Positions 1 to 9,406 of a stretch of DNA of 64,000 nucleotides are shown here, piece after piece; position 1 is the first letter of the stretch; every line of letters begins with the position of its first letter. This DNA is from Georgenia ruanii (lineage in GTDB: Bacteria > Actinomycetota > Actinomycetes > Actinomycetales > Actinomycetaceae). The notes beneath the pieces were generated by a model. The model was not told where the DNA came from. It saw only the letters and a list, made by a program, of their open reading frames with translations, and did not search any database. The stretch lies in assembly GCF_009193175.1 (NCBI RefSeq), contig NZ_VUKE01000002.1, positions 62,001-126,000 of the forward strand, given 5' to 3'. A program made the position numbers and the translations under genes.

Positions 1-1
1 G

Positions 2-1480
2 CTGCTGGCCCAGCTGGGCACCGACCCGGTCACGGCGCTGAACGCCGTCACCGTCGCGATCTTCGCCGTCGCGCTGCCCGTGGGCATGCTCGCGCTAGGC
101 TCGTTGGTGCGCTGGCGGGGCGCCGGCCCGGTCGCCGGCGGGGCCGCGGCGCTCGCGGGATCGTTCGCCTACCGGCCGGTCTACGCCATGATGCACGACG
201 GCGGGGTGCTGAGTAACGCCGCGGCGCTCGCCCTCGTGCCCGCCGCGGTCGCGGCCCTCGTGGCCGCCGGGCGCCGGCCGGCCCGGGAGATCCCGGGCAA
301 CCTGCTGCTCATGGCCGGGGCCTTCTCGCTCTACCCCTCCGCCGTCGTGGCGGTGGCCGGGGGCGTGCTCGCCTGGGTCGCCGGGGAGTGGCTGCTGCGC
401 CGGCCGCCCCGGCCGGAGGTGGGCCGGTGGTTGCTGTCGGTGGGCGGGGCCGGGGCGATCGCCACCGTGCTGGCCGTGCCGGCGCTCGTCGCGGCGCGGG
501 GGGCCGCGGACTTCACCACCCGGTTCCCGAACGACGTCCCGGCGCCGACGCTGACCGGGGCCCTCGGGCTGGCGGTGCAGATGCCGTACGGCGGGTACCT
601 CGATCCGCACTGGAGCCGGCACCAGGTGCTCCTCGCGGTGTTCGTCGGTGTCGGGCTGGTCTGCGCGGTGGTGGTGCAGCGGGCGCTCGGGCCGGTGCTG
701 GCGTGGGCGTGCTGGGTGGGGTTCTTCGTCGCCTTCGCCGTGGGGGCCGGCGGCCCGGTGGTCGGCGCCGTCGCCGGGCTGTTCTACAACAGCTACATCC
801 GGCTCTCGGGCGTCTACGCGCCGTACCAGTGGCTGCTCGTCGGGCTGGCCTGCACGACGGCGGCGGTCTTCGCCGCCGACGCGCTCGGGTGGGCGGCCCG
901 ACGGCGCGGGGTGCGCTGGGAGGCGGTGACCGTGCGCGCGGCGGCGACCGGCGCCGTCGTCGCGGCGCTGACGCTGGCCTGCCTGCCCTACGCGTCGCTC
1001 AACGCGACGAGCCTGCAGGAGCGGTACCGGTATCCCGAGTTCGTGCGCGTGGGTCCGGACGACCGGGCGGCCTTCGCCTATCTCGACAACCACGTCCACC
1101 GCGGCGAGGGGGTGATGAACAACGGCAACGACGGGTCGACGTACCTCTACGTCTACGACGGGATCCCGGTGGTGAACGTCCAGACCCTGCCCAACGGCCC
1201 GGACTCGCTGGCGCTCCTGAGCCATTTCAACCGGATCGACACCGACCCGCAGATCCGCCGGCTCGTCCGCGAGCACGACATCCGCTGGGTCTACGTCGAT
1301 GCGGACGCCCCGCTCATCGGCGCGCAGTTCTCGCCCGTCGGACGCCCGGACGGGCTCTACTCCACGGCGCCGGGGCTGACCGGGCTCGACCGCGTCCGGT
1401 CGCTGCAGGAGGTGTTCCGCTCGGGCACGGTCACCGTCTACCGCGTCAGCGACGCGGCGGTCTCAGGGGCCGGACGTTGA
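2..1480 (+). CDS. DUF6541-family multi-pass membrane protein, C-terminal part (5' end outside window)
   Basis: The frame is open from the first bases and ends with TGA, giving 492 residues with no start in the window. The first two thirds are a run of hydrophobic Ala/Leu/Val-rich segments typical of a polytopic membrane protein. The last ~130 residues are a soluble tail, with an NNGNDGSTYLY-like stretch that matches GDPFNGSAYL in the full-length relative at 59486. The family has a GT-C-like layout and is common in actinobacterial surface-polysaccharide loci, but its reaction is not established. A role in moving or transferring lipid-linked sugars is inference from the neighbouring ugd, glycosyltransferase and LCP genes. 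The family call is fairly secure; the function is not. Confidence 0.75.
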   Translation: MLAQLGTDPVTALNAVTVAIFAVALPVGMLALGSLVRWRGAGPVAGGAAALAGSFAYRPVYAMMHDGGVLSNAAALALVPAAVAALVAAGRRPAREIPGNLLLMAGAFSLYPSAVVAVAGGVLAWVAGEWLLRRPPRPEVGRWLLSVGGAGAIATVLAVPALVAARGAADFTTRFPNDVPAPTLTGALGLAVQMPYGGYLDPHWSRHQVLLAVFVGVGLVCAVVVQRALGPVLAWACWVGFFVAFAVGAGGPVVGAVAGLFYNSYIRLSGVYAPYQWLLVGLACTTAAVFAADALGWAARRRGVRWEAVTVRAAATGAVVAALTLACLPYASLNATSLQERYRYPEFVRVGPDDRAAFAYLDNHVHRGEGVMNNGNDGSTYLYVYDGIPVVNVQTLPNGPDSLALLSHFNRIDTDPQIRRLVREHDIRWVYVDADAPLIGAQFSPVGRPDGLYSTAPGLTGLDRVRSLQEVFRSGTVTVYRVSDAAVSGAGR

Positions 1481-1572
1481 AGCGATTCGCGCGCCACGAG
1501 CACCCGCCCGGCGCCTGCGCATCCGCACCACGTTGGCGTGCGGGCCAGGTGCCGGCAACCGCAGAGTTCTGC

Positions 1573-1600
1573 CGACCATGGGGAGAACTCCCCATGGTCG
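1573..1600 (+). terminator. 13-bp perfect hairpin downstream of the DUF6541 gene
   Basis: CGACCATGGGGAG (1573-1585) and its exact reverse complement (1588-1600) are separated by AA. It lies ~90 bases after the stop at 1480 and has no T-tract, so it is a plausible but unproven intrinsic terminator. Confidence 0.4.
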
Positions 1601-1725
1601 TGTCCTCCTGCGGGGCGATATCAAGCGATTCGACACCGCTTCACCGGGCGGGTGATCTGCGCAACATGGGTCCGCCTTGCGAACAAGGCTGCGCCCGGGC
1701 AAGGTGGGGGCACGTCACGAGCGAC

Positions 1726-1788
1726 GTAGGGGCGCACCGTGCTGGGGTGTCATTTCTGACCTCCTACCCCCAGCACGGTGCGCCCTAC
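1726..1788. repeat. ~20-bp inverted repeat with 20-base loop
   Basis: The arms are 1726-1747 and 1768-1788. They pair perfectly over GGGCGCACCGTGCTGGGG, and the pairing extends through GTA with one bulged G. This is longer than usual terminators, has a wide loop, and lies some 250 bases from either gene. It may be the palindromic end or relic of a small mobile element, or a strong terminator. No transposase remnant is visible beside it. Confidence 0.5.
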
Positions 1789-2015
1789 CGCTGCCGATAC
1801 TGGCACGGACTTCCCAACGGCGCACCCATTACCTCTAGGTGCCGTCCAAATCGTGACCCGACGGAGACTCTCTTCGCCCCCTGGTGGCCACGGGTCGGAC
1901 GGCGTCCCTCTCCGCTTGCGTCGTCGTTCATCCGCCCTCCACCTTGCGTTCGCCGCACCCGCGCATGCTGCGTGCGCCACACTGGCCCGGTCATCGAACG
2001 CGAGGGAGTTCGGGC

Positions 2016-3338
2016 ATGCGCATCTCGGTCATCGGCTGCGGCTATCTGGGAGCGGTCCACGCGGCGTCGATGGCCAAGCTGGGGCACGACGTCGTCGGGG
2101 TGGACACGGACGCGGCCAAGGTCGAGGCGCTGGCGCAGGGCGAGGCGCCGTTCTACGAGCCCGGCCTGCCCGAGCTGCTGCGCGAGGCGGTCGCCACCGG
2201 GCGGCTGATCTTCACCACCGACATCGGCGCGGCCGCCGACGCGCAGGTCCACTTCCTCTGCGTGGGCACCCCGCAGAAGCGCGGGGAGTACGCGGCCGAC
2301 CTGCGCTACGTCAACAGCGCGGTCGACTCCCTGCTCCCGCACCTGGCCCCGGGCAGCCTCGTCGCCGGCAAGTCCACCGTGCCGGTGGGGACCGCCCGCG
2401 GGATCGCCGAGCGGGTGGCCGCGGTGCAGCCGGAGGCGATGGTCGCCTGGAACCCGGAGTTCCTGCGCGAGGGGTACGCGGTCAAGGACACCCTGCACCC
2501 GGACCGCATCGTCTACGGCGTGCCGGGCGGGCCCGGCTCGGACCGCGGCCGGATCGCCGAGGTGATGCTCGACGAGGTCTACGCCGCCCCGCTGGCCGAG
2601 CACACCCCCAAGGTGGTCACCGACTACACCACCGCCGAGCTGGTCAAGACGGCCGCCAACTCCTTTCTGGCCACCAAGATCTCCTTCATCAACGCCATGG
2701 CCGAGCTGTGCGAGGCCACCGGCGCCGACGTCACCCAGCTGGCCGACGCCATCGGGCACGACGCCCGCATCGGGCGGAAGTTCCTCAACGCCGGGCTAGG
2801 CTTCGGCGGCGGCTGCCTTCCCAAGGACATCCGCGCCTTCATGGCCCGCGCCGGCGAGCTCGGGGTGGACCAGGCGCTGAGCTTCCTGCGCGAGGTGGAC
2901 TCGATCAACATGCGCCGCCGGGTGCGCATGGTCGATCTCGCCCGGGAGGTGTGCGGCGGGTCGATCGTGGGCCGGCGGGTCGGCGTCCTCGGCGCGGCGT
3001 TCAAGCCGGACTCCGACGACGTGCGCGACTCCCCGGCGCTCAACGTCGCGGCCCAGATGCAGCTGCAGGGCGCGCACGTGACGGTCACCGACCCCCAGGC
3101 CGTCCCCAACGCCGAGCGCGCCTGGCCGGACCTGACCTTCGCCGCGACCGCGGAGGCGGCCGCCGCGGGGGCCGACGTCGTCCTGCTCCTGACCGAGTGG
3201 CGCGAGTACCGCGACCTCGACCCCGTCGCCTTCGGTGAGGTGGTGGCCGGCAAGCGGCTCATCGACGGCCGCAACGTCCTGGACCCGGCCCGGTGGCGCG
3301 CGGCGGGCTGGACCTACCGCGCGCTCGGCCGGCCCTGA
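2016..3338 (+). CDS. ugd: UDP-glucose 6-dehydrogenase family protein
   Basis: This cytosolic NAD-dependent enzyme oxidises UDP-glucose to UDP-glucuronate for surface polymers. The 440-residue protein has the usual order: an N-terminal Rossmann fold (VIGCGYLG, residues 5-12), a central dimerisation helix region and a C-terminal UDP-binding fold. The catalytic cysteine is in FGGGCLPKD (C267). The ATG at 2016 is chosen because GAGGGAG lies seven bases upstream and the protein begins directly with the Rossmann strand; an upstream in-frame extension reads as low-complexity sequence. UDP-GlcNAc or UDP-ManNAc as substrate cannot be excluded, but the motif set fits UDP-glucose better than the WecC-like gene at 58165. 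Confidence 0.88.
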   Translation: MRISVIGCGYLGAVHAASMAKLGHDVVGVDTDAAKVEALAQGEAPFYEPGLPELLREAVATGRLIFTTDIGAAADAQVHFLCVGTPQKRGEYAADLRYVNSAVDSLLPHLAPGSLVAGKSTVPVGTARGIAERVAAVQPEAMVAWNPEFLREGYAVKDTLHPDRIVYGVPGGPGSDRGRIAEVMLDEVYAAPLAEHTPKVVTDYTTAELVKTAANSFLATKISFINAMAELCEATGADVTQLADAIGHDARIGRKFLNAGLGFGGGCLPKDIRAFMARAGELGVDQALSFLREVDSINMRRRVRMVDLAREVCGGSIVGRRVGVLGAAFKPDSDDVRDSPALNVAAQMQLQGAHVTVTDPQAVPNAERAWPDLTFAATAEAAAAGADVVLLLTEWREYRDLDPVAFGEVVAGKRLIDGRNVLDPARWRAAGWTYRALGRP

Positions 3339-3442
3339 CCCCGGGGATCGGTGGGTCCGATGGCGACGCTCCCAGTCCCTTCGTCCCCACGGCGGCGCGC
3401 CGACATTTTGGGGGGCATCAGCCCCTCGCTTAGCCTCGCACG

Positions 3443-5554
3443 GTGCCCGAAACCTCCTTCAGTGCTGTGGTGCGCCCACGGCGAGCGGTGAAGGTCCCGC
3501 CGTCGCCGAGCCCCCGGCACGCGGCGGGCCGCCGTCGTCTCGCGACCGGCGCCGGCACCGGCACCGGCACCGGGCACTTTCGGCCGGAGATCCAGGGCCT
3601 GCGCTCGCTCGCGGTGCTGATGGTGGTGGTGTACCACGTCTTCCTCGACCGGGTCTCCGGTGGGGTCGACGTGTTCCTCATGATCTCGGCCTTCCTGCTC
3701 ACCCTGTCGTTCGTCCGCAAGGTGGAGGGTGGCCGACCGCTCGGCCTGGCCGGCCACTGGCTGCACCGGTTCAAGCGGCTGCTGCCCGCCGCGGCGGTGA
3801 CCATCCTGGGCACCCTCGTGGCGGTGGGCGTCCTGCTGCCCAGCTCGCGCTGGACCGCCGTCATCGAGCAGGCGTGGGCGTCGCTCCTGTACTGGCAGAA
3901 CTGGCTGCTGGCAGCCGCCTCCGTGGACTACTACGCCCGCGACGACTCCCTGGCCAGCCCGCTCCAGCACTTCTGGTCGCTGTCCATCCAGGGCCAGGTC
4001 TTCATCCTGTGGCCGCTCATCTTCGCCGCCGGCGCCTGGCTGAGCCGCCGCCTCGGCTGGCGCTATCGCACCGTGCTCGCCGTGGCCTTCGGTGCCGTCT
4101 TCGCCGGGTCGCTGGCCTTCTCCGTGCACGAGACCGCGACCAACCAGGCCTTCGCCTACTTCGACACCCGCGCCCGGCTCTGGGAGTTCGCCGCCGGCTC
4201 GCTGCTAGCCCTCGCGCTGCCGTACCTGCGGCCGGCGCGTGCACTACGGGTGGTGCTGGGCTGGACCGGGGTGCTGGCCATGCTGGCGTGCGGGCTGGTG
4301 CTCCCGGTCGGGCAGGCGTTTCCCGGCGCCGTGGCGCTGTGGCCGCTCCTCGCCGCCGCCCTGGTGATCGTCGCCGGGCAGACCGGCGCCCAAGTCGGGG
4401 CGGACCGGGTGCTCAGCGCCCGGCCCCTGGTGGGCCTGGGCAACGTCTCCTACGCGCTCTATCTCGTCCACTGGCCGATCCTCACGGTCTACCTCGCGAC
4501 CACGGACCAGGCCCGCGCGGGCCTGGGCGCCGGGCTGGCGATCATCGCCGCCTCCATCGGCGCGGCCTACCTGGTCACCTATCTCGTGGAGACGCCGCTG
4601 CGCCGGGCCACGTGGACCGAGGCGGCATGGTGGCGCATGGGGACCGTGGTCGCCGCGTGCCTGCTGGTGGTCGCGACGCCGGTGGCGGCATGGCAGCTGA
4701 ACATCGACAGGGCCGCCCGGGCCGCCGCGTCCGGCGTGTCGGCCGACAACCCCGGCGCGCTCGCCCTCCGGCCGGGCTACGAGGCTGTCGGTGACCCCGA
4801 CGCGCCCACCCTGCCGCTGGCGACACAGCTGGACCTGCAGTGGGCGAGCCTCGACCACCCGTGCGAGGGAGACCTCGCCACCGCCGACCCCCTGCTGGAG
4901 CTGTGCCGTCAGACCACACCGCTGACCGCTCCGGACAAGGTGGTGGTGCTCGTGGGCGACTCCCACGCCGAGCAGTGGCTGGAGGCGCTCGAGCCGGTAG
5001 CCGCCCAGCAGAACTGGCAGCTCGTCGCGCTGCTCAAGGGCGGTTGCGCCTTCGGGGAGCCGACGGCACCAGGTCAGAACCCCGACTGCCTCGACTGGCT
5101 CCATGCCGCGAAGCAGTACGTCCTCGACGTGCACCCGGACGCCATCTTCACCGTCGCGACCGCCGCGTCCCCGACCGGCCCGGACGAGCGCCTCGTCACG
5201 GGATACCGGGACCTCGTCACCGAGATGACCGGCCTCGGCATCGACGTCCTCGGGGTCCGGGACAACCCCCGCTTCGCCGTCGACATGTACGAGTGCGTCG
5301 AGCAGCGGGGGGCGGACCCGTGCGAGGTGGACTTGGACCGGGCGCTGGCGCCCGTCAGTCCCGCCGAGGCCCTGTCCGGGATCCCGGGGTTCTTCCCGGT
5401 CGACCTGACCGACCGGTTGTGCCCCGGCACCGCGTGCCCGCCGGTGATCGGCAACGTCTACGTCTATCTCGACGACAACCACCTCACGGCGGACTACGCC
5501 GCCACCCTCGCCACCGACCTGCGGGAGCGGCTGCTGGCCGTCACGGGCTGGTGA
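3443..5554 (+). CDS. OafA/YrhL-type O-acyltransferase with C-terminal SGNH domain
   Basis: This 703-residue integral membrane acyltransferase probably O-acetylates a cell-envelope glycan. After a basic N-terminus with a Gly-Thr repeat, the acyltransferase-3 membrane domain (residues ~50-400) starts at FRPEIQGLRSLAVLMVVVYH, whose histidine is the family's active-site signature. It is followed by about ten hydrophobic helices and a C-terminal SGNH domain. The SGNH part has VVLVGDSHAEQ (~residue 505) and the catalytic DDNHLT near 677-682. The start is GTG. It stands alone between ugd and the subtilase. The target glycan is not known; the wall polymer or peptidoglycan are both possible. Confidence 0.88.
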   Translation: MPETSFSAVVRPRRAVKVPPSPSPRHAAGRRRLATGAGTGTGTGHFRPEIQGLRSLAVLMVVVYHVFLDRVSGGVDVFLMISAFLLTLSFVRKVEGGRPLGLAGHWLHRFKRLLPAAAVTILGTLVAVGVLLPSSRWTAVIEQAWASLLYWQNWLLAAASVDYYARDDSLASPLQHFWSLSIQGQVFILWPLIFAAGAWLSRRLGWRYRTVLAVAFGAVFAGSLAFSVHETATNQAFAYFDTRARLWEFAAGSLLALALPYLRPARALRVVLGWTGVLAMLACGLVLPVGQAFPGAVALWPLLAAALVIVAGQTGAQVGADRVLSARPLVGLGNVSYALYLVHWPILTVYLATTDQARAGLGAGLAIIAASIGAAYLVTYLVETPLRRATWTEAAWWRMGTVVAACLLVVATPVAAWQLNIDRAARAAASGVSADNPGALALRPGYEAVGDPDAPTLPLATQLDLQWASLDHPCEGDLATADPLLELCRQTTPLTAPDKVVVLVGDSHAEQWLEALEPVAAQQNWQLVALLKGGCAFGEPTAPGQNPDCLDWLHAAKQYVLDVHPDAIFTVATAASPTGPDERLVTGYRDLVTEMTGLGIDVLGVRDNPRFAVDMYECVEQRGADPCEVDLDRALAPVSPAEALSGIPGFFPVDLTDRLCPGTACPPVIGNVYVYLDDNHLTADYAATLATDLRERLLAVTGW

Positions 5555-5700
5555 CGCCCGCCACCGTCGCCGCGCCGGCCGCTCCGTAACAACGGACCGG
5601 CGCCTGCCGATGGAGATGGTGCAGCGGCCCGGACGCCTCGTCCGCGCCGCGAGAAGGCCGCAGTCGCGGCGTCTCGTCAGCGCGAGGAAGAGGTCGGCTG

Positions 5701-7797
5701 GTGCGCCGCGTCAGAGCATCCGTGGTTTCGTTCGCCGTCCTCACGGCCCTGGTCGCCGGCGGAGGGACGACGGCGGCCGGCGCCACCCCCGGGGAGGACG
5801 CGGCGGCGCCGCACACCATCGAGGTCGCGCCCGGAGCCGAGGGGCTGGTCCGGCAGGAGCTCGCCGAGATGGGCGTGACGCCCGACTACGAGTTCACCGC
5901 CACCGCTGACGGGTTCACCGCCGAGCTCACCGAGGCGCAGGCGGACCGGCTCGAGACCCTCCCCGCGGTGGAGTCGGCCGAGCCGGCCCGGCCCATCGGC
6001 ATCCTGGACACCCAGGACCGCGCGCCGTGGAGCCTCGACCGCATCGACCAGGTCTCGGGGACGGACGGTCGCTACACCTACCCCAGCTCCGCCGGACTGG
6101 GGGTGCGCGTGTACGTCGTCGACACGGGCGTCACGCCGCTGGCCGACTTCGGCGGCCGCGTCGCGCCGGGGGCGGACTTCACCGGCGATGGCCGCAACAC
6201 GACCGCCGACTGCCAGGGGCACGGCACGCACGTGGCCGGCACCATCGCCTCGCAGACCTACGGGGTGGCGAAGCGGGCGACCATCGTGCCGCTGCGTGCC
6301 CTGCGGTGCGACGGCAACGGGGTGACGAGCGACGTCCACAAGGCCGTCGACTGGGTGCTGACCCATCACCCGGCGGGGACGCCCGGCGTCATCAACCTCA
6401 GCATCGGCGGCGCCGAGGTCGACCGCAGCCTCGAGGCGGCCATCCAGGCGGCCATCGACGCCGGGATCACCGTGGTGGCGGCCGCGGGCAACAACAACGG
6501 CGACGCCTCCCGGGTCTCGCCCGCCGACATCGACGACGCCATCACCGTGGCCGCCTCGACCGGGGCGGACGCCCGCTGGGTCGACGACGCCCAGAACGGC
6601 TCGAACTGGGGCCCGCAGGTCGACCTGTTCGCCCCCGGCACCGCCATCCGGTCGCTGTACTTCGACGGCCGGGTCGCCCTCATGACCGGCACGTCGATGG
6701 CCGCCCCGCACGTCGCGGGGGCGGTGGCCCTCTACCTCGCCAACGCGCCGACGGCCAGCCCCGCCGCCGTCGCCGCGGCCCTCCGCAGCGGCGCCAGCGC
6801 CGGGGTGCTGAGCGCCGCCGGGCTCAACGGCTCACCGAACCTGTTGCTCAACGTCCGGGCGGCCCTCGCCCCGGCCGCGCCGGCGACGAACGCGGTGGCG
6901 CGCGCCGGCGGTCGGGACCGGTACGAGACCTCCGCCGCCGTCTCCGCCGCGACATTCGACCCGGGGGTCGCCGTCGCCTACGTCGCCACGGGCGCGCAGT
7001 TCCCCGACGCGCTGTCCGGCGCCTCCGCCGCCGCGCACGACGACGGCCCCGTGCTGCTCGTGCGCCCCACCGCGATCCCGCCCGCGATCGGCGCCGAGCT
7101 GGGCCGGCTGCGGCCGCGGGCGATCGTCGTCCTGGGCGGGGAGGGGGCGGTGGCCCCGGCCGTCTACTCCGCGCTGGGCGCCTACACCGACGGCGCGGTG
7201 ACTCGCCTGGGTGGGGCCGACCGGTACGCGACCGCGGCGGCCATCTCCGCCGCCACGTTCGCCGCCGGCGCGCCGGTCGCCTACCTCGCCACCGGCGCCA
7301 GCTATCCCGACGCCCTCGCCGGCGGCGCGGCCGCCGGCGGCACCGGCCCGGTGCTGCTCACCGCGAAGGCGACGATTCCGCCGGCGGTGGCCGCCGAGCT
7401 GGCCCGGCTCCGGCCCCGGCGGATCGTGGTCCTCGGCGGGGAGGGGACGGTCGCCCCGGCCGTCGTGACCGCGTTGCGCGCCTACACCGACGGCGCGGTG
7501 ACCCGGCTCGGTGGCGCCGACCGGTACGCCACCGCGGCGGCGGTCTCCGCCGCCACCTTCGCCGGCGGCGCGGCGGTGGCCTACCTCGCGACCGGCACCG
7601 ACTTCCCCGACGCCCTGTCCGGCGCGGCCGCGGCCGGTGGGGCCGGGCCAGTGCTCCTCGTCGGCCGGGACGGGAACGTGGGGCCGGCCCTGGCCGAGCT
7701 CGGCCGGCTCCGCCCGGGCCGGATCGTCGCCCTCGGCGGCGAGGCCTCGGTCGGCCGCCCGGTGTTCGACGCGCTCGGCTGGTACGTCGCCCGCTGA
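5701..7797 (+). CDS. Secreted subtilisin-like serine protease (S8) with three CWB2 repeats
   Basis: This 698-residue exported protease is held in the wall. It has a signal peptide (1-28), an I9-like propeptide (~38-98), and an S8 catalytic domain with D141 (VVDTGV), H174 (GHGTHVAGT), oxyanion N264 (AAGNNN) and S332 (GTSMAAPH). Three CWB2 modules follow (~398-698), each starting with a GGxDRYxT motif. The GTG start has AGGAAGAGG about eight bases upstream. All catalytic residues are present, so it should be active. Its position among S-layer-like genes suggests processing or turnover of surface proteins, by loose analogy with the CWB2 protease Cwp84 of Clostridioides difficile, which is a cysteine protease. 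The substrate is inference. Confidence 0.92.
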   Translation: MRRVRASVVSFAVLTALVAGGGTTAAGATPGEDAAAPHTIEVAPGAEGLVRQELAEMGVTPDYEFTATADGFTAELTEAQADRLETLPAVESAEPARPIGILDTQDRAPWSLDRIDQVSGTDGRYTYPSSAGLGVRVYVVDTGVTPLADFGGRVAPGADFTGDGRNTTADCQGHGTHVAGTIASQTYGVAKRATIVPLRALRCDGNGVTSDVHKAVDWVLTHHPAGTPGVINLSIGGAEVDRSLEAAIQAAIDAGITVVAAAGNNNGDASRVSPADIDDAITVAASTGADARWVDDAQNGSNWGPQVDLFAPGTAIRSLYFDGRVALMTGTSMAAPHVAGAVALYLANAPTASPAAVAAALRSGASAGVLSAAGLNGSPNLLLNVRAALAPAAPATNAVARAGGRDRYETSAAVSAATFDPGVAVAYVATGAQFPDALSGASAAAHDDGPVLLVRPTAIPPAIGAELGRLRPRAIVVLGGEGAVAPAVYSALGAYTDGAVTRLGGADRYATAAAISAATFAAGAPVAYLATGASYPDALAGGAAAGGTGPVLLTAKATIPPAVAAELARLRPRRIVVLGGEGTVAPAVVTALRAYTDGAVTRLGGADRYATAAAVSAATFAGGAAVAYLATGTDFPDALSGAAAAGGAGPVLLVGRDGNVGPALAELGRLRPGRIVALGGEASVGRPVFDALGWYVAR

Positions 7798-7820
7798 CGT
7801 CCACCCCCGCGACGTCCGGG

Positions 7821-9248
7821 CTACCCGATCCGCCCGCCGAACGGGAGCAGGTTGGTCTCGAGCATCGGCACCAGCTCGACCGTCTTGCCGGGGGAGGGGG
7901 ACTGCAGGCGCATGTGCTTGCCGGTGACGGGGTCGACCCCGGCGTAGAGCGCGTCGTGGTAGATCCCCGTCGGCTCGCCGTCGCTGGACCAGAACACGAT
8001 GTCGCCGGGCGTCAGGTCCGCCAGCGCGACCCGGCGGGTGGCGGCCCACTGCTGCTTGGTGGTGCGCGGCACGGTCGCCCCGGCGTGCTGGTAGGCCCGC
8101 ATGATCAGGCCGGAGCAGTCGTAGCCGGTGTGGCCGCCCTCGGGCCCGGTGCCGCCGTAGAGATAGGGCACACCGAGCTGCGTGCCGGCCCAGGCCAGGG
8201 CCGCGGCCCCGGCGCCCTTGCTGGCCGGCGGCGGGGTGTACGTGGCGGCGATCTTCGCGATCTCGCCCGAGCCGGTCGCCTGCGCGAGCACGGCGTCGCT
8301 CACCGCGCCGGGGCCGCCGAGGACGACGACACGTTGGGGCGCCAGCCGGGTGAGCTCGGTGCGGACGGCGGCCGGCACGCCGTCGGGGGTGACTAGCAGC
8401 ACCGGCGCGCCGGACATGCCGGCCACCGGTGCCCCGGCGAGCGCGTCGGGAAAGTCCCGGCCGCTGGCCAGGTACGCCACCGGCACGCCCGCCGCGAACG
8501 TGCTCGCGGAGACCTGCGCGGAGGTGGCGTACCGGTCCGCGCCGGCGGTGCGGCTCACGGAGCCGTAGCGGGCCAGCTCGGCCTTGACGGCGTCGCTGAC
8601 GGCGCCGACGCCGCCGAGGACCACGACGCGCCCGGGCCGCAGGCGCTCGAGCTCGGCGCGCACCTCCGCGGTGATCCGGTCGCCCGGGACGAGCAGCAGC
8701 GGGGCGCCGCGGCTGCCGGCGGCGGCGGCGCCGGACAGGGCGTCGGGGTAGTCACGCCCGCTCGCGACGTAGGCCACCGGCACGCCCGCGCCGAAGGCGG
8801 ACGCGGAGAGCCTCGCCGAGGTGGCGTACCGGTCGTCGCCGCTGATCCGGCTCACCTGACCAGTCGTGTGGGCCTTGAGGGCCTGGAGGATGGCGTCACC
8901 GACCGCCCCGGGACCGCCGAGCACGACGATCCGCCCGGGGCGCAGGCGGTCCAGCTCGGTCCGCACCGTGGCCGGGACCGCGGTCGGGCTGACGAGCAGC
9001 ACCGGAGCCCCCTGCCGGCCCGCCACCGCCGCCCCGGCGAGGGCGTCGGGGTAGTCCAGCCCGCTGGCGACGTAGGCGACGTCGACGCCGCGCGGAAAGG
9101 TCGCGGCGGAGATGGTCGCGGACGTGGCGTACCGGTCAGCCCCGGCGAGCCGGGTCGCCGACGTCGCTGCGTGGGCCGCCGGGACCGGGGCGACCAGCGT
9201 CAGCAGCGCGACGGTGAGCACGACGGCGCGCGAACGACGAGGCAACAT
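7821..9248 (-). CDS. Secreted CWB2 protein with C-terminal NlpC/P60 peptidoglycan hydrolase domain
   Basis: The 475-residue protein has a signal peptide (1-27), three CWB2 repeats (~30-325), a short Pro-rich linker and an NlpC/P60 domain (~345-475). The cysteine is C378 in GYDCSGL, and H431 in IYHDALYAG aligns with the family's catalytic histidine. Such enzymes cleave D-Glu-diaminopimelate-type peptide bonds in the wall. The arrangement is the mirror of the C-terminal CWB2 subtilase next door, whose stop lies only 23 bases away in convergent orientation. It probably remodels peptidoglycan at sites carrying the CWB2-binding polymer. Confidence 0.92.
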   Translation of the reverse strand: MLPRRSRAVVLTVALLTLVAPVPAAHAATSATRLAGADRYATSATISAATFPRGVDVAYVASGLDYPDALAGAAVAGRQGAPVLLVSPTAVPATVRTELDRLRPGRIVVLGGPGAVGDAILQALKAHTTGQVSRISGDDRYATSARLSASAFGAGVPVAYVASGRDYPDALSGAAAAGSRGAPLLLVPGDRITAEVRAELERLRPGRVVVLGGVGAVSDAVKAELARYGSVSRTAGADRYATSAQVSASTFAAGVPVAYLASGRDFPDALAGAPVAGMSGAPVLLVTPDGVPAAVRTELTRLAPQRVVVLGGPGAVSDAVLAQATGSGEIAKIAATYTPPPASKGAGAAALAWAGTQLGVPYLYGGTGPEGGHTGYDCSGLIMRAYQHAGATVPRTTKQQWAATRRVALADLTPGDIVFWSSDGEPTGIYHDALYAGVDPVTGKHMRLQSPSPGKTVELVPMLETNLLPFGGRIG

Positions 9249-9406
9249 CAGCGGGCCGGGACGGGGAAGACGATCACGCCGTCCATCCTGACGGCTGCGG
9301 ACCTAAAACCGGACGAGTACCGACCGAGTGTTGCGGATCATGCGTGGCGCCGGCGACCGGCGCGGGCTCCCGAGGTCCGCGCGGGCGGAGACAGCCGGCG
9401 CGGCCG

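Larger units (their letters stand above)
1481..2015. other. 535-bp intergenic region with two inverted repeats, no gene seen
   Basis: No convincing coding frame is present between the DUF6541 gene and the sugar dehydrogenase. The region holds a short perfect hairpin (1573-1600) and a longer inverted repeat (1726-1788). Bases 2002-2008 (GAGGGAG) are the Shine-Dalgarno for the next gene. The promoter of that gene should lie in the last ~200 bases, but I see no strong -35/-10 pair. Confidence 0.5.

Noticed and set aside
388-2208. Long open frame of 606 codons overlapping the DUF6541 gene and the ugd start
   Set aside because: Arg/Gly/Pro-rich translation with no fold, caused by high GC; the overlapping frames carry recognised families.
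3549-3577. GGCACC microrepeat in the acyltransferase gene as a phase-variation site
   Set aside because: The unit is six bases, so copy-number change only adds or removes Gly-Thr and cannot switch the frame.
6027-8396. 789-codon frame across the subtilase and NlpC genes
   Set aside because: Low-complexity Arg-rich translation; it crosses two genes of opposite strand with clear domains.
9249-9406. c-di-AMP (ydaO-type) riboswitch upstream of the NlpC/P60 CWB2 gene, common for wall hydrolases
   Set aside because: I could not find the conserved motifs of that riboswitch in the ~158 bases available.
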